DNA of 64,000 bases from an uncultured Bifidobacteriaceae bacterium (lineage in GTDB: Bacteria > Actinomycetota > Actinomycetes > Actinomycetales > Bifidobacteriaceae): the NCBI GenBank assembly GCA_947253155.1, contig CAMXYK010000006.1:1-64000 (forward strand). Direction: 5' to 3'. Made by a program: the position numbers and the translations under genes. The notes below the pieces were generated by a model, which was given only the letters and a program-made list of their open reading frames with translations, was not told where the DNA came from and ran no database searches. Positions within the stretch are counted from its first letter, which is position 1. The number at the start of each line of letters is the position of its first letter. Below, piece after piece: positions 18,779 through 28,464 of the stretch.

Positions 18779-19009
18779 GATATCCTGTCGTAAATTCTGC
18801 GGGTATTATGCCGCTTGTTCAACAAAGTGAAGGCAAACGCCACTGATAAGAGCCTAGCAGTCGGCATAAACGGCAAAAACATGTGTTGCATGCTATTTGT
18901 TGCGCGCGTTATAGCATACAATACTAAAGTAGTGTCGTAATATTGAAGTGTTTAATAATTTGAGAAAAATCGAGCGAAGACTGTAAGAAAGTTGTAAGAA
19001 AGGTAACTC

Positions 19010-19741
19010 ATGACGTTAAACGATAAGCGTGATTCAGATCCTCAAAGTTTTGCTCCGCTTAAGCAAAGAAAACGTCCTAGTGCTGTAGATGCTAAAGCTG
19101 TAAGTGCTAAAACTGTAGAGAGCAAAGTTGCTAGTGAGTATTTAAGCTCAGATTTACCTGAAACCGATTTATCAATTGCTGATTTTTCTCGTAAACATGC
19201 GAATCCTAAGCGTTGGTGGTTTTATTTAGGAGTTTTGCTTGTTGCTATTGTGATTCCATACTGGATTGGACGCACTCTTGCTGTTCAATACACTTCTTGG
19301 GTTGTGTCTCATTGCGCTGGATTGTCACCACAAGGCGTTGTGTTTATTTCTTGGGTTGTAACTGTAGCTGCTTTTACAAGTCTTGCTATGGCTCTTATTG
19401 AATCTAATCGTTGGATTTGGCGTTTTGTTTTCTTGGTATTTCTTGCTTTAGAGCAGCTTATTGCAGGCTTATGCATGCTGAGTATGAGTTTTTGGTATTC
19501 GACTTACGTAGTTTATGGATCTGCTTCAGGGCTTGCAAATGCCGCAAACTTAGGTATTATTTCTGCAGGTTTTGCAGTTGCTGCTTTTGCGATTATCTTC
19601 GTTGGATTACTTGTAATTATTCCTAAAAAATCTCCGCTTAATGTGCTAACTCGCAGCTGGGCATCATTTATTATGTTTTATGTTGTTGAGGTTTTGGCAA
19701 TAGTGGTGGTTCTTTTTGGTGGTTTTATGACTGCAATGTAG
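19010..19741 (+). CDS. Unknown membrane protein with five predicted helices
   Basis: A 243-residue protein that I do not recognise. About 60 hydrophilic N-terminal residues (Lys/Ala/Ser/Asp-rich) lead into a membrane region with five hydrophobic segments at roughly 65-85, 103-125, 133-157, 178-205 and 218-241. It has no signal peptide and no evident catalytic motif. The ATG at 19010 has AAGAAAGG 9 bases upstream. It lies between the divergent DedA gene and rpsO and is probably monocistronic. Confidence 0.7.
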   Translation: MTLNDKRDSDPQSFAPLKQRKRPSAVDAKAVSAKTVESKVASEYLSSDLPETDLSIADFSRKHANPKRWWFYLGVLLVAIVIPYWIGRTLAVQYTSWVVSHCAGLSPQGVVFISWVVTVAAFTSLAMALIESNRWIWRFVFLVFLALEQLIAGLCMLSMSFWYSTYVVYGSASGLANAANLGIISAGFAVAAFAIIFVGLLVIIPKKSPLNVLTRSWASFIMFYVVEVLAIVVVLFGGFMTAM

Positions 19742-19888
19742 CAGTTGCTTTTAAAACAAATAAGTAAATAAATAAAACAACTTGTTTGCGCGTAGTTGTA
19801 ATATAGAAATTCGGCGTGTAACGCCCGCGGATTGAGAGCGCTATAACAGAAGGTTATGGCACCGCGCAGTGATATTAAGGAGGACGCC

Positions 19889-20158
19889 GTGGCATTAACG
19901 GCTGAAGATAAGAAGAATATTATCAACGAATACGCGACGCACGAGGGTGACACGGGTTCCCCAGAAGTGCAGGTTGCTTTGCTTAGCAAGCGCATTGCTG
20001 ACCTTACTGAGCACTTGAAGGAGCACAAGCACGATCATCATTCTCGTCGTGGTTTGCTTCTTATGGTTGGTGATCGTCGCCGCCTTCTCGATTACTTGAA
20101 GCGCGTGGACATCAACCGTTATCGTTCTTTGATTGAGCGACTCGGCTTGCGTCGATAG
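19889..20158 (+). CDS. rpsO: 30S ribosomal protein S15
   Basis: An 89-residue protein, the normal S15 length, that binds the central domain of 16S rRNA. Typical blocks are [37 protein letters not shown] and the C-terminal [12 protein letters not shown]. The start is GTG 19889, with AAGGAGG 7 bases upstream; a longer in-frame ATG (19856) would place the ribosome-binding site inside the gene. The gene order rpsO then pnp is conserved widely in bacteria, and here a terminator lies between them. Confidence 0.96.
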   Translation: MALTAEDKKNIINEYATHEGDTGSPEVQVALLSKRIADLTEHLKEHKHDHHSRRGLLLMVGDRRRLLDYLKRVDINRYRSLIERLGLRR

Positions 20159-20166
20159 TCTTTCTT

Positions 20167-20194
20167 AGCCCGGGCTTAAGCTCGGGCTTTTGTA
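20167..20194 (+). terminator. Intrinsic terminator after rpsO
   Basis: Arms AGCCCGGGC and GCTCGGGCT (one wobble pair) around TTAA are followed by TTTG. Confidence 0.8.
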
Positions 20195-20295
20195 TAGTAC
20201 ATAATTGAAAGCATAATTAAAAATTGAATTATAACTGAAAATTGAAGCATAATTGAAAATAATAAAATTTAAGATTGAAGCATAATTTAATACGG

Positions 20296-20427
20296 ATGAT
20301 TGAAGTAACCGAAACAAAAAACACTACGAAATATTGGCTTAACGCAAGTGTTGCAAAGATTGCAAATATTCGCATTGATGGTAATAATGCGAAGCTGCCA
20401 ATGTTATTACGCATGTTGGTTGATTAG
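20296..20427 (+). CDS. Possible 43-residue small protein before pnp
   Basis: An open frame from ATG 20296 to TAG 20427 encodes 43 residues, beginning MIEVTETKNT and ending LRMLVD. There is no ribosome-binding site before the ATG, and the region upstream is AT-rich with repeated GAAGCATAATT words. It ends 24 bases before pnp, so it could be a leader peptide of pnp or a chance frame. I do not recognise it. Confidence 0.25.
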   Translation: MIEVTETKNTTKYWLNASVAKIANIRIDGNNAKLPMLLRMLVD

Positions 20428-20451
20428 GTAAGTTAAGAAAAGGAGGAACCC

Positions 20452-23235
20452 GTGGAGGGTCCCGAAATTAAGGCTGTAGAAGCCGTTATTGATAATGGTT
20501 CATTTGGTAAGCGCACGCTGCGCTTTGAAACTGGTCGCCTTGCTCAGCAAGCTGATGGTGCTGTTGCTGCATATTTGGATGACGATTCCATGATTTTGTC
20601 GACGACGACTGCAGGATCTAGCCCGAAGGAAAATTACGATTTCTTCCCATTAACTGTTGATGTAGAAGAAAAAATGTACGCTGCTGGAAAGATTCCAGGA
20701 TCTTTCTTCCGCAGGGAAGGCCGTCCGTCTAATGAAGCAACGTTGGCATGCCGCATTATTGACCGCCCGTTGCGACCACTGTTCCCACATACTCTTCGTA
20801 ACGAAGTTCAGGTTGTGGAAACTGTTTTGTCTATTAATCCGGATGATGCTTATGACGTTATTGCTTTGAATGCTGCGTCTGCGTCGACTATGATTTCTGG
20901 TTTGCCATTTGAAGGCCCAGTTTCTGGCGTACGTTTGGCTTTGATCGACGGTCAGTGGGTTGCTTTCCCACGTTGGAGCGAGCGCGAACGCGCTGTGTTT
21001 GAAATCGTGGTTGCTGGCCGCGTAATCGACAACGGCGATGTTGCTATTGCAATGATTGAGGCTGGAGCTGGTAAGAACGCTTGGAATTTGATTTACAACG
21101 AGGGTCAAACTAAGCCAGATGAGGAAGTTGTTGCCGGCGGTTTGGAAGCTGCTAAGCCATTCATTAAGGTAATTTGCGATGCTCAAAACGAGTTGAAGCG
21201 TATTGCAGCTAAGGAAACTAAGGAATTCCAGCTCTTCCCAGAGTATACTGACGAACTTTACGCTCGCATTGACGAGATTGCGCATGCTGATTTGAACGAG
21301 GCTCTTTCTATTGCAGAAAAGCTTCCTCGCCAAGACCGAATTGCGGAAATTAAGGAACACGTGCGCGAAACAATTGCTGAAGAGTTCACTGATATGGACG
21401 AAGCTGAGAAGGAAAAGGAACTCGGCAACGCCTTCAAGGAATTGCAGCGTCAGATTGTTCGTCGTCGTATTTTGACTGAGGATTATCGTATTGACGGCCG
21501 CGGTTTGCGCGATATTCGTACGCTTTCTGCTGAAGTTGATATTGTTCCTCGCGTTCACGGTTCTGCACTTTTCCAGCGTGGCGAAACTCAGATTCTTGGT
21601 GTTACTACTTTGAATATGTTGAAGATGGAACAGCAAGTTGATGCGCTTTCTGGTCCACAAACCAAGCGCTACATGCACAACTACGAAATGCCTCCATACT
21701 CCACTGGTGAAACAGGTCGCGTTGGTTCTCCAAAGCGTCGCGAAATTGGCCACGGTGCTTTGGCAGAGAAGGCTTTGGTACCTGTGTTGCCAAGCCGCGA
21801 AGAATTCCCATACGCTATCCGCCAGGTTTCTGAGGCTATTGGTTCCAACGGCTCCACTTCTATGGGTTCCGTTTGCGCTTCTACGCTTTCCTTGCTTGCT
21901 GCAGGCGTGCCTTTGAAGGCTCCTGTTGCTGGTATTGCTATGGGCTTGGTTTCTGGAGATGTTGATGGAAAGCACATCTTTAAGACCTTAACCGATATTC
22001 TCGGTGCAGAAGATGCTTTTGGAGATATGGACTTCAAGGTTGCTGGTACTTCCGAGTTTATTACTGCTTTGCAGCTTGATACTAAGCTTGATGGTATTCC
22101 AGCTGATATTTTGGCTGCCGCTTTGCAGCAGGCTCACGAAGCTCGTACAACTATTCTTGAGGTTATTAACGAGTGCATTGATTGCCCAGCAGAAATGAGC
22201 CCATTCGCTCCACGAATTATTACCACTACTATTCCTGTGGATAAGATTGGTGAAGTAATTGGTCCTAAGGGCAAGATGATTAACCAAATTCAGGAAGATA
22301 CTGGTGCTGAGATTGCTATTGAGGATGACGGCACAGTTTATATTGCTTCCGAAGGCGGAGAAGCTGCTCAGAAAGCAAAGGAAATCATCGATTCTATTGC
22401 TAATCCTCATATTCCAAAAGCTGGCGAAACTTTCACTGGTAAAGTTGTGAAGACTACAAGCTTTGGTGCTTTTGTGAATTTGACTCCTGGCACTGATGGC
22501 TTATTGCATATTTCACAAATTCGCAATTTAGCTAATGGCGAACGTATTGACACAGTTGAGGATGTGCTTAAGGAAGGCGATGATGTTGAGGTTATCGTAC
22601 AAAGCGTAGATGAGCGCGGTAAGATTTCCTTGGCAATTCCAGGCTTTGAGAATCAGGAATCTTCGGCTCCAGCTCCTCGCGAAAATCGCGGACGTGGTTC
22701 GCGCGACGATCGTGATAGCCGCGGTGATTATCGTGGTCGCTCACGTCGTGATGACCGTGATGACCGCGACGATCGAGATCGTGCAGATCGTGATGATCGT
22801 CCTCGCCGCCGTATGCGCGATGACCGCGATGATCGTGACCGTGCAGATCGCGACGAGCGTGATAATCGTTACGATCGCGACAATCGCGACAGCCGCTACG
22901 AAGACCGTAACGTGCGTCGTGACGACCGTCGCTCGGATCGTGACGATCGCTATAATGACAACGATTTTGACGATCGTCCTCGTCGCAACTTGCGCCGTGA
23001 CGACCGCGATAATCGTGACGATCGCTACAATGATCGCGACAATCGCGACAATCGCGACGATCGCAGCGAACGCACAACTCGCAGGTCTACAGAAAACCGC
23101 CGTGGCTTAGATAGAAACCCACGATACGCTGCAGACGACAATCACTACGACGAATATCGTTCAGCTCGCGAAGAGCGTACAGAGCGTCCTCGTCGTCGCG
23201 TACGCCGCGATTTTGATCCATTCGAGGAAGATTAA
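20452..23235 (+). CDS. pnp: Polyribonucleotide nucleotidyltransferase with Arg/Asp-rich tail
   Basis: Phosphorolytic 3'-5' exoribonuclease of RNA turnover; actinobacterial members (GPSI type) are also reported to make ppGpp-related nucleotides. Domains in order are two RNase PH-like cores (about 1-250 and 340-570, with [10 protein letters not shown] and GEILGVTTL-like blocks), a KH domain ([14 protein letters not shown]) near 600 and an S1 domain ([15 protein letters not shown]) near 665-735. A tail of about 190 residues (738-927) follows, made of DDRD, DNRD and DRADRD repeats. The usual family length is about 700-800. The start is GTG 20452 with AGGAGG upstream. The tail is low-complexity and probably disordered, and may bind RNA or proteins. 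Confidence 0.95.
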   Translation: MEGPEIKAVEAVIDNGSFGKRTLRFETGRLAQQADGAVAAYLDDDSMILSTTTAGSSPKENYDFFPLTVDVEEKMYAAGKIPGSFFRREGRPSNEATLACRIIDRPLRPLFPHTLRNEVQVVETVLSINPDDAYDVIALNAASASTMISGLPFEGPVSGVRLALIDGQWVAFPRWSERERAVFEIVVAGRVIDNGDVAIAMIEAGAGKNAWNLIYNEGQTKPDEEVVAGGLEAAKPFIKVICDAQNELKRIAAKETKEFQLFPEYTDELYARIDEIAHADLNEALSIAEKLPRQDRIAEIKEHVRETIAEEFTDMDEAEKEKELGNAFKELQRQIVRRRILTEDYRIDGRGLRDIRTLSAEVDIVPRVHGSALFQRGETQILGVTTLNMLKMEQQVDALSGPQTKRYMHNYEMPPYSTGETGRVGSPKRREIGHGALAEKALVPVLPSREEFPYAIRQVSEAIGSNGSTSMGSVCASTLSLLAAGVPLKAPVAGIAMGLVSGDVDGKHIFKTLTDILGAEDAFGDMDFKVAGTSEFITALQLDTKLDGIPADILAAALQQAHEARTTILEVINECIDCPAEMSPFAPRIITTTIPVDKIGEVIGPKGKMINQIQEDTGAEIAIEDDGTVYIASEGGEAAQKAKEIIDSIANPHIPKAGETFTGKVVKTTSFGAFVNLTPGTDGLLHISQIRNLANGERIDTVEDVLKEGDDVEVIVQSVDERGKISLAIPGFENQESSAPAPRENRGRGSRDDRDSRGDYRGRSRRDDRDDRDDRDRADRDDRPRRRMRDDRDDRDRADRDERDNRYDRDNRDSRYEDRNVRRDDRRSDRDDRYNDNDFDDRPRRNLRRDDRDNRDDRYNDRDNRDNRDDRSERTTRRSTENRRGLDRNPRYAADDNHYDEYRSAREERTERPRRRVRRDFDPFEED

Positions 23236-23293
23236 TCGCATAAAATTATCGAAAATAAATACTAATCGATAATAAATAAATTAATAATTTACG

Positions 23294-23334
23294 AAATGCC
23301 TTCAAATTGCTCTTGCATTTGGAGGCATTTTAAA
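23294..23334 (+). terminator. Terminator after pnp
   Basis: A 14-bp stem (AAATGCCT.CAAAT / ATTTG.AGGCATTT) with a short T-run. Confidence 0.7.
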
Positions 23335-23356
23335 ACTGTTTAAAATAAGGAAAAAT

Positions 23357-24220
23357 ATGGTAATGCATCGCGATTTAGGCTCGTTTAATACAACAGCTAT
23401 TGGTTTTGGCGAAATGCCTTTAACAATTGAAAATAATCTCGGCCACGATATGGGAATCGAAACAATTCATGCAGCTCTCGACGCAGGCTGCACCCATATT
23501 GACACTGCTTGGGCATATTACTGCTCCGGAGGTGAAGAGCAAACCGGCGAAAAGCTTGTTCACGAAGCTTTAAGCACTTGGAAAGGAAATAAATCTTCTA
23601 TTTTAGTTGCAACAAAAGTTGGGCATTTCCGTAACTTTACGGATGGCCGTCCAACGTGGGGCAAAGATGGCAAGCCTGAGCATTTAATTAGCCACGCAAA
23701 AGAGTCAGCTATGGTGCTGGGCGTAGACACTATTGATTTGCTTTACTTCCACAGGCCGGATCCAGAAGTGCCATACAACGAATCTATTGAAGCAATGCAA
23801 CAGCTGCTTGACGAAGGTGTGGCGCGCGAAATCGGCATTTCTAACGCTTCTGTGGAACAAATTGATATTGCTCGCAACATTTTAGGAAATAAGTTAGTTG
23901 CTGTGCAAAATCAGTATTCGCCGGTTCATTTAGAAAACGAAGATACGTTGCAATATTGCGAAAAGCTTGGAATTGCTTTCGTATGCTGGAGTCCGTTAGG
24001 TGGATTCCGCCATCCGTATGACGATCATCTTTTTGACCCATTCCGCAAAGTAGCCGAAGCTCACGGCGTAAGCTACCAGCAGGTTGTTTTGGCGTGGGAG
24101 CTTGCAAAAGGTGAGCACGTATTTGTAATTCCTGGAGCTCATAGGCCAGCTACTATTTTGGACAGCTTAAAAGCTTCAGATTTGCAATTAAGCGATGAAG
24201 AATTGGCGTATTTGGGATGA
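23357..24220 (+). CDS. Aldo/keto reductase
   Basis: A 287-residue NADPH-dependent oxidoreductase with a TIM-barrel fold. Visible family features are the HIDTAWAYY block (catalytic Asp and Tyr), a VATKVGH strand with the catalytic Lys, LLYFHRPDP with His, and the QNQYSPVH and CWSPLGG segments. The ATG at 23357 has AAGGAAAAAT upstream; ATG 23363 is also possible. Its 3' end lies 13 bases before the pgeF start, so the two are likely cotranscribed. The substrate cannot be named. Confidence 0.9.
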   Translation: MVMHRDLGSFNTTAIGFGEMPLTIENNLGHDMGIETIHAALDAGCTHIDTAWAYYCSGGEEQTGEKLVHEALSTWKGNKSSILVATKVGHFRNFTDGRPTWGKDGKPEHLISHAKESAMVLGVDTIDLLYFHRPDPEVPYNESIEAMQQLLDEGVAREIGISNASVEQIDIARNILGNKLVAVQNQYSPVHLENEDTLQYCEKLGIAFVCWSPLGGFRHPYDDHLFDPFRKVAEAHGVSYQQVVLAWELAKGEHVFVIPGAHRPATILDSLKASDLQLSDEELAYLG

Positions 24221-24233
24221 AAGAAAGCAAAAT

Positions 24234-25199
24234 ATGCAACAAACAAGCGTAACAGGTATGCCTCTTCCTCATGAAGACGAAGAAGGCACACCAATTCCTG
24301 TAACTATTCCAGTGGCATTGGGTGCTCGAACTCATGCTGTTTTTACTACAAGACTAGGTGGTATTTCTGAAGGCGGATTTGCTTCGCTTAATTTGGGCGG
24401 GCGCGCAGGAGATACTGCGGAAGCTGTTGCTAGTAATCGCGCGTCTTTGCAGCGCGCATTACAAGCGGACTTGTCTTTGGTTGCTCAAGTGCACGGAAAA
24501 GAAGTTTTTGATGCGGATACTGTAGTTGATTCATGGAATACTTCTTACGGATTCGACGCAACCGGTTTCGCAGATTCTAAATTGCGTATTGAATCAGATG
24601 CGCAAGTTTCTACAGCTTGCTCGCTTGCTTTGGGAATGTTTGCGGCCGACTGCTTGCCTGTTTTACTTGCGGATGACGAAGCTGGAGTTATTGCTGCAGC
24701 GCATTGCGGCAGAAAAGGCTTAATGGCTGGAGTTCTTGATGCAGCTATTGAAGCAATGTGCAAAAAAGGCGCTGAACGTTCGCGAATAAATGCGGTTTTA
24801 GGCCCGTGCATTTGCGCAGACTGCTACGAAGTTGGCGAAAGTATTGCGTGCGATTTTGAAAAACGCTACCCACAAACTGTAACAAAAACTCGTTTTGGCG
24901 GTTTAGGTATTGATATTGCGGAAGCTGCACGAATCGACTTAGCTCTTGCAGGAGTAGCAAATATTGTTGACGCAATGCCTCGAGTTACTGCAGCTACGCA
25001 ATATTTGCAGGAAGATGAGGAATTGCGCACAATTTGCGAAGTAGACGGTGAAGGAGAATCTTTGCCAGAACGTTTGCAAAATTTGCAAAACCCAATGTGC
25101 ACTTTGGAAAATCCTTTGTGGTATTCGCATAGACGCGCGCAACTTGCAGGAAAATCGCATGAAGGAAGACTGCTAGCTTTAGTAATTAAAGATAAATAA
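24234..25199 (+). CDS. pgeF: YfiH/PgeF-type multicopper-fold protein (laccase domain)
   Basis: A 321-residue protein of the YfiH/LACC1 family, variously described as purine nucleoside phosphorylase/adenosine deaminase and as a factor that corrects wrongly incorporated residues in peptidoglycan precursors. Zinc-binding positions are visible: VAQVHGKEV (His), FAADCLPVLLAD (Cys), AAHCGRKGLMAG (His) and GPCICADCYEVG. Start is chosen at ATG 24234; an earlier in-frame ATG (24195) would overlap the upstream reductase by 26 bases. A stretch of about 50 residues rich in Leu/Glu/Gln near the C-terminus looks like a lineage insertion. Probably cotranscribed with the reductase. Confidence 0.85.
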   Translation: MQQTSVTGMPLPHEDEEGTPIPVTIPVALGARTHAVFTTRLGGISEGGFASLNLGGRAGDTAEAVASNRASLQRALQADLSLVAQVHGKEVFDADTVVDSWNTSYGFDATGFADSKLRIESDAQVSTACSLALGMFAADCLPVLLADDEAGVIAAAHCGRKGLMAGVLDAAIEAMCKKGAERSRINAVLGPCICADCYEVGESIACDFEKRYPQTVTKTRFGGLGIDIAEAARIDLALAGVANIVDAMPRVTAATQYLQEDEELRTICEVDGEGESLPERLQNLQNPMCTLENPLWYSHRRAQLAGKSHEGRLLALVIKDK

Positions 25200-25333
25200 T
25201 TTAGTAAGTTATAAAGCATGCAAAAAACGTTCGCAACACACGAGTATTTTGCGCACTTAAGTGATAGCGTTGATGCTGATGGTGTGTGCACAGCGGTCGG
25301 TGCAGCTGTGCGGGGGCTTGTGAAAGGAATATT

Positions 25334-26737
25334 ATGGTAGCGGATTTATTCCCAACCGCTCTGCGTGGGTACGATAAAGACAAGGTAAACGAAGCCTTTG
25401 CAAACTATGAGCGCACTATTTCGCGATTGCGTGAACAAGTGCGTTCTAGCGATGAATCTATTTTGCAATTACAAGCACAATTGCAAGAAGAAAAAAATAA
25501 TGTAAAACGCGCAAAAAGCGGAAATACTTTCGCATCTTTGGGTGCAAATGCGCAACAATTACTGGCTTCTGCAGAACAAACAAGTGCGCAATTACTTGAA
25601 CGTGCTAAGCAGGATGCTGCATCAATCAAGAAGAATGCACAAGCACAAGCTGGAACGTTACTTAATAACGCAAAGCTAGATGCAGCGCATTTAATGCAAG
25701 AAGCTAAAACTAAAGCCGACACAATGCTTTCAAACGCTACGCAAAAGTCGACTCAAATGATGCAAGCAGCTCAAGAAGATTCTGCGCGTTTGCGTGATAC
25801 TACAGCAAAAGATGTGCAAGCACAAAAAGATGCTGCAGAATTAGCTTTGCAAAACGCTCACGAAGAACACACTAAGCGTATGGCTTCAGAGCGAGCTCAG
25901 CAAGAAAGCAGTATTTCGCAACTTAAGTCGGAAGCTGCTCAAAAAATTGCTGAACAGCGTGCTGCAGCAAACGAAGAGATTGCTCGTGCTAAAGCGGAAA
26001 CAAATGATCAAATTGAATCTGCTCTTGCTGAAGCAAATAAGAAGCTGGCTGATATGCGTGAGCATGCTTCTAAGATGATGGCAGATGCTCAACGTAAGGC
26101 TGGAGAAATTACGGATGCAGCTAGCGCGAAGGCTCAGGAAATTGCTGATGATGCTCAAGTTGAGCGCACTCGCACATTAAGTCAGGTTAGTGCTGAAGTT
26201 GAGCAAATTCGTGCAGATATTGCTTCCCAGCAAGAAGAAGCTACGAAGAAGGTTGATGCGTTACTTTCTGGCTTGAAAGAAAAGGAAAGTGCAGCTCAGG
26301 AAGAAGCAGATGCTTTGGTTGCGCGCGCAAAAACTGTGCATCAGGAAGCTGATGATTATGCTGCGCAAACGCATAAGGCTGCGGACGATCAGGCTGCGGA
26401 AATTGTGCGCAAAGCTATGCAAGAAGCAACTGCTCAAGTTGAAGAGCGTAGGGCTGCAGCACAGCAGGAGCTTGATGGAATGACTGCGCGTTTGAGCCAG
26501 TTGCAGCATCGCGAAGCAACTATTACTCAGCGCGTTACGGAATTGCGCTCGCTGTTTGCTAACGCGTTCTCAGGTTTTGATTTTGGCGATGCCCAGCAGA
26601 GCCAGCCGATTAATCCGGCTCCTGACGATAGTGACGATTCGTCTGATGCGCAATCTTCTGCAGATGCAAAACAAGCTCAGCGCGAGGTTCAAGCTGCTTT
26701 GGCGGAATCTGCTGAAAATGCGGACGATGCTGAATAG
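25334..26737 (+). CDS. DivIVA-like coiled-coil protein
   Basis: A 467-residue protein with the DivIVA N-terminal signature PTALRGYDKDKVNEAF at residues 7-22, and then about 370 residues of Ala/Gln/Glu/Lys-rich heptad sequence predicted as continuous coiled coil. It closes with an acidic Asp/Ser/Ala tail. Family members sit at curved membrane at poles and septa and recruit growth or division factors in actinobacteria. GTGAAAGGA precedes the ATG at 25334 by 5 bases; the longer in-frame ORF has no support. This is a second type of DivIVA domain protein or an SMC-like filament rather than Wag31 itself, which usually lies near ftsZ. Confidence 0.75.
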   Translation: MVADLFPTALRGYDKDKVNEAFANYERTISRLREQVRSSDESILQLQAQLQEEKNNVKRAKSGNTFASLGANAQQLLASAEQTSAQLLERAKQDAASIKKNAQAQAGTLLNNAKLDAAHLMQEAKTKADTMLSNATQKSTQMMQAAQEDSARLRDTTAKDVQAQKDAAELALQNAHEEHTKRMASERAQQESSISQLKSEAAQKIAEQRAAANEEIARAKAETNDQIESALAEANKKLADMREHASKMMADAQRKAGEITDAASAKAQEIADDAQVERTRTLSQVSAEVEQIRADIASQQEEATKKVDALLSGLKEKESAAQEEADALVARAKTVHQEADDYAAQTHKAADDQAAEIVRKAMQEATAQVEERRAAAQQELDGMTARLSQLQHREATITQRVTELRSLFANAFSGFDFGDAQQSQPINPAPDDSDDSSDAQSSADAKQAQREVQAALAESAENADDAE

Positions 26738-26822
26738 TGCTGAATCGTGCCGAATTGTGCCGAAGTGCTGAAAGCGACGAGAGCACCGAAAGTGCAGAAT
26801 TGTGCTGAAAGTGCAGAATAGA
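26724..26822 (+). repeat. Degenerate GTGCTGAAT repeat array
   Basis: Seven or eight copies of a roughly 10-base word, GTGC(T/C/A)GAA(T/A), run from the last codons of the DivIVA-like gene into the 3' flank. The first copies are in 10-base phase. Confidence 0.6.
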
Positions 26823-26902
26823 AAGAAAATTAGTAAAATAAATTTTCTAACTAAATTTTTTAAATAAATTTAAGTAAATAATTAATAGGAAAGGTAAGAA
26901 TA

Positions 26903-28237
26903 GTGACTGAAATCACCGCTCTAACTGATGAAGCATTGAAGGGTTTGCGTGAGGATTTTGAAGCAAATCCATTGAACCGTTTGGCTATGAATGGTGTGAC
27001 TGCTGCTGGAATTGATAAGTTTGCGCGTAACTATGATCGCGCGCGCTTGTTGCAGCGTCGTTTTTCCACGATTGTTGACAACGGCGATGCTACGCATCAG
27101 GATCATTCTGGCCGTTGCTGGCTGTTTAGCTCGTTGAACGTGGCTCGTTTTATTGCGAAGAAGTCCCTCGGCTTGAAGGAGTTTGAGTTTTCGCAGAATT
27201 ATGCCATGTACTATGACAAGCTTGAGCGCGTGAACTATTTCTTGAAGGATGTTGCTGCTTTGGTGCGTGCAGGGGAGCCTTCGGATTCTCGCTTGATTCA
27301 GCACTTGTTGCATGATGTTATGGGCGACGGCGGCCAGTGGACTATGGCTATGAACGTGTACAAGAAGTATGGTGCTGTTCCTAAGGATTTGTTCCCGGAG
27401 ACTGCTTCTTCTAAGAATACGGGCGCTATGAATACGCAGTTGCGTGCGCTTTTGCATACTGCCGTGGCTCATATGTATGCGAATGCTACTGAAATTGATG
27501 AGATTATTGCGGATGCTACTGCTGCAGGTCACAGGATTTTGACGATTCACTTGGGTGAGCCACCTAAGAGCTTTGATTGGGAGTGGACTGATAGCGACGG
27601 TAAGTTCCATCGTGACGGCGAGATTACTCCGGTTGAGTTCTGGAAGAAGTATGTGAATGCTGGTCTTGAGGATTATGTGTGCTTGGTTGATGATCCTCGC
27701 GCTGAGCATCCTAAGGGCAAGAAGATTGCTATTGAGCACTTGGGTAATGTTGCCGGAGGAGACGCAACCGAGTATTTGAACGTGCCAAACCAGTTTATGA
27801 AGGATTGTGTGCGTAAGATTTTGGTTGAGAAGGGCATTCCGGTTTGGTTTGGTGCCGATTGCCATCCTATGATGGATCGCGAAAATGGCGCTTGGGCTAC
27901 GGATTTGTTCGAGTATGGCCGCGTTTATGGCGTTGATTTTGATTTGGATAAAGAAGCGCGCGTGCGTTTTGCTGATTCTGCGATGAATCATGCTATGGCT
28001 TTTGCTGGCGTGGATGTTGCTGATGATGGCACGACTACTCGTCGTTGGCGCGTTGAGAACTCTTGGGGCACTGACATTGCGGATAAGGGTTACTTTACGA
28101 TGAGTGACGATTGGTTTACTGAGTACGTGTATGAGGTTGCTGTTCCGAAGAATATGCTTCCGGAAGAATATCGCAAAGCCCTAGAAGAGCCAGCAATTGT
28201 TTTGCCGGCATGGGATCCAATGGGCGCTTTGGCCTAG
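26903..28237 (+). CDS. pepC: Aminopeptidase C (bleomycin hydrolase family C1B)
   Basis: Cytoplasmic cysteine aminopeptidase of peptide catabolism, active as a self-compartmentalising hexamer in the family. The catalytic Cys72 lies in HSGRCWLFS with Gln66 as oxyanion residue. The catalytic His is in SAMNHAMAF (MTHAM in most members) and Asn in VENSWGT. The length of 444 residues is normal. It starts at GTG 26903, with AGGAAAGG 8 bases upstream. The last four codons and stop form the left arm of a 24-bp perfect inverted repeat. Confidence 0.94.
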   Translation: MTEITALTDEALKGLREDFEANPLNRLAMNGVTAAGIDKFARNYDRARLLQRRFSTIVDNGDATHQDHSGRCWLFSSLNVARFIAKKSLGLKEFEFSQNYAMYYDKLERVNYFLKDVAALVRAGEPSDSRLIQHLLHDVMGDGGQWTMAMNVYKKYGAVPKDLFPETASSKNTGAMNTQLRALLHTAVAHMYANATEIDEIIADATAAGHRILTIHLGEPPKSFDWEWTDSDGKFHRDGEITPVEFWKKYVNAGLEDYVCLVDDPRAEHPKGKKIAIEHLGNVAGGDATEYLNVPNQFMKDCVRKILVEKGIPVWFGADCHPMMDRENGAWATDLFEYGRVYGVDFDLDKEARVRFADSAMNHAMAFAGVDVADDGTTTRRWRVENSWGTDIADKGYFTMSDDWFTEYVYEVAVPKNMLPEEYRKALEEPAIVLPAWDPMGALA

Positions 28238-28275
28238 GCTAATTTCACTAGGAAATTAGCCTAGGCCAAAGCGCC
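28223..28275. repeat. Perfect 24-bp inverted repeat spanning the pepC stop codon
   Basis: The left arm (28223-28246) begins GGCGCTTTGG inside the last pepC codons, the loop is ACTAG, and the right arm (28252-28275) is its exact complement. No T-run follows, so it is not a standard terminator. Confidence 0.85.
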
Positions 28276-28321
28276 GCGCTTGCTCAAAGTTGGAAGTCCA
28301 GTGGACTTCCAACGCAAGCGC
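28276..28321. repeat. Two-tier hairpin between pepC and aroG
   Basis: Outer arms GCGCTTGC/GCAAGCGC enclose inner 11-bp arms GTTGGAAGTCC/GGACTTCCAAC, with loop AGT. It begins at the base after the 24-bp inverted repeat. Confidence 0.75.
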
Positions 28322-28445
28322 GGCGGCTTGTGCCGGTAAACGGCACAAGCCGACCACATCAAGTTAGGTTGGACTCTTTGCGTGAGCGCGGCGGTGTTCG
28401 CGTCTTTATCTTAAGAAGCGAACACCGACCACACCAAATTAGGTT
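28318..28445. repeat. Two tandem hairpin units with conserved flanks, upstream of aroG
   Basis: Each unit starts GCGCGGCGG and ends CCGACCACAYCAARTTAGGTT. Unit 1 has a 12-bp stem at 28324-28335/28341-28352. Unit 2 has a 10-bp stem at 28392-28401/28418-28427. The stems differ in sequence between units but each is fully self-complementary, which points to conserved RNA structure in the aroG leader. Confidence 0.75.
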
Positions 28446-28464
28446 TTTATAGGATGGTGAACAA

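Noticed and set aside
20296..20427. The 43-codon frame before pnp as a firm gene
   Set aside because: It has no ribosome-binding site and no recognised family, so it is kept only as a low-confidence feature.
22592..23077. Cys/His/Arg-rich frame on the minus strand, and a parallel plus-strand frame, over the pnp tail
   Set aside because: They are shadows of the Arg/Asp-repeat codons of pnp (GATCGTGAC words); there is no ribosome-binding site or independent support.
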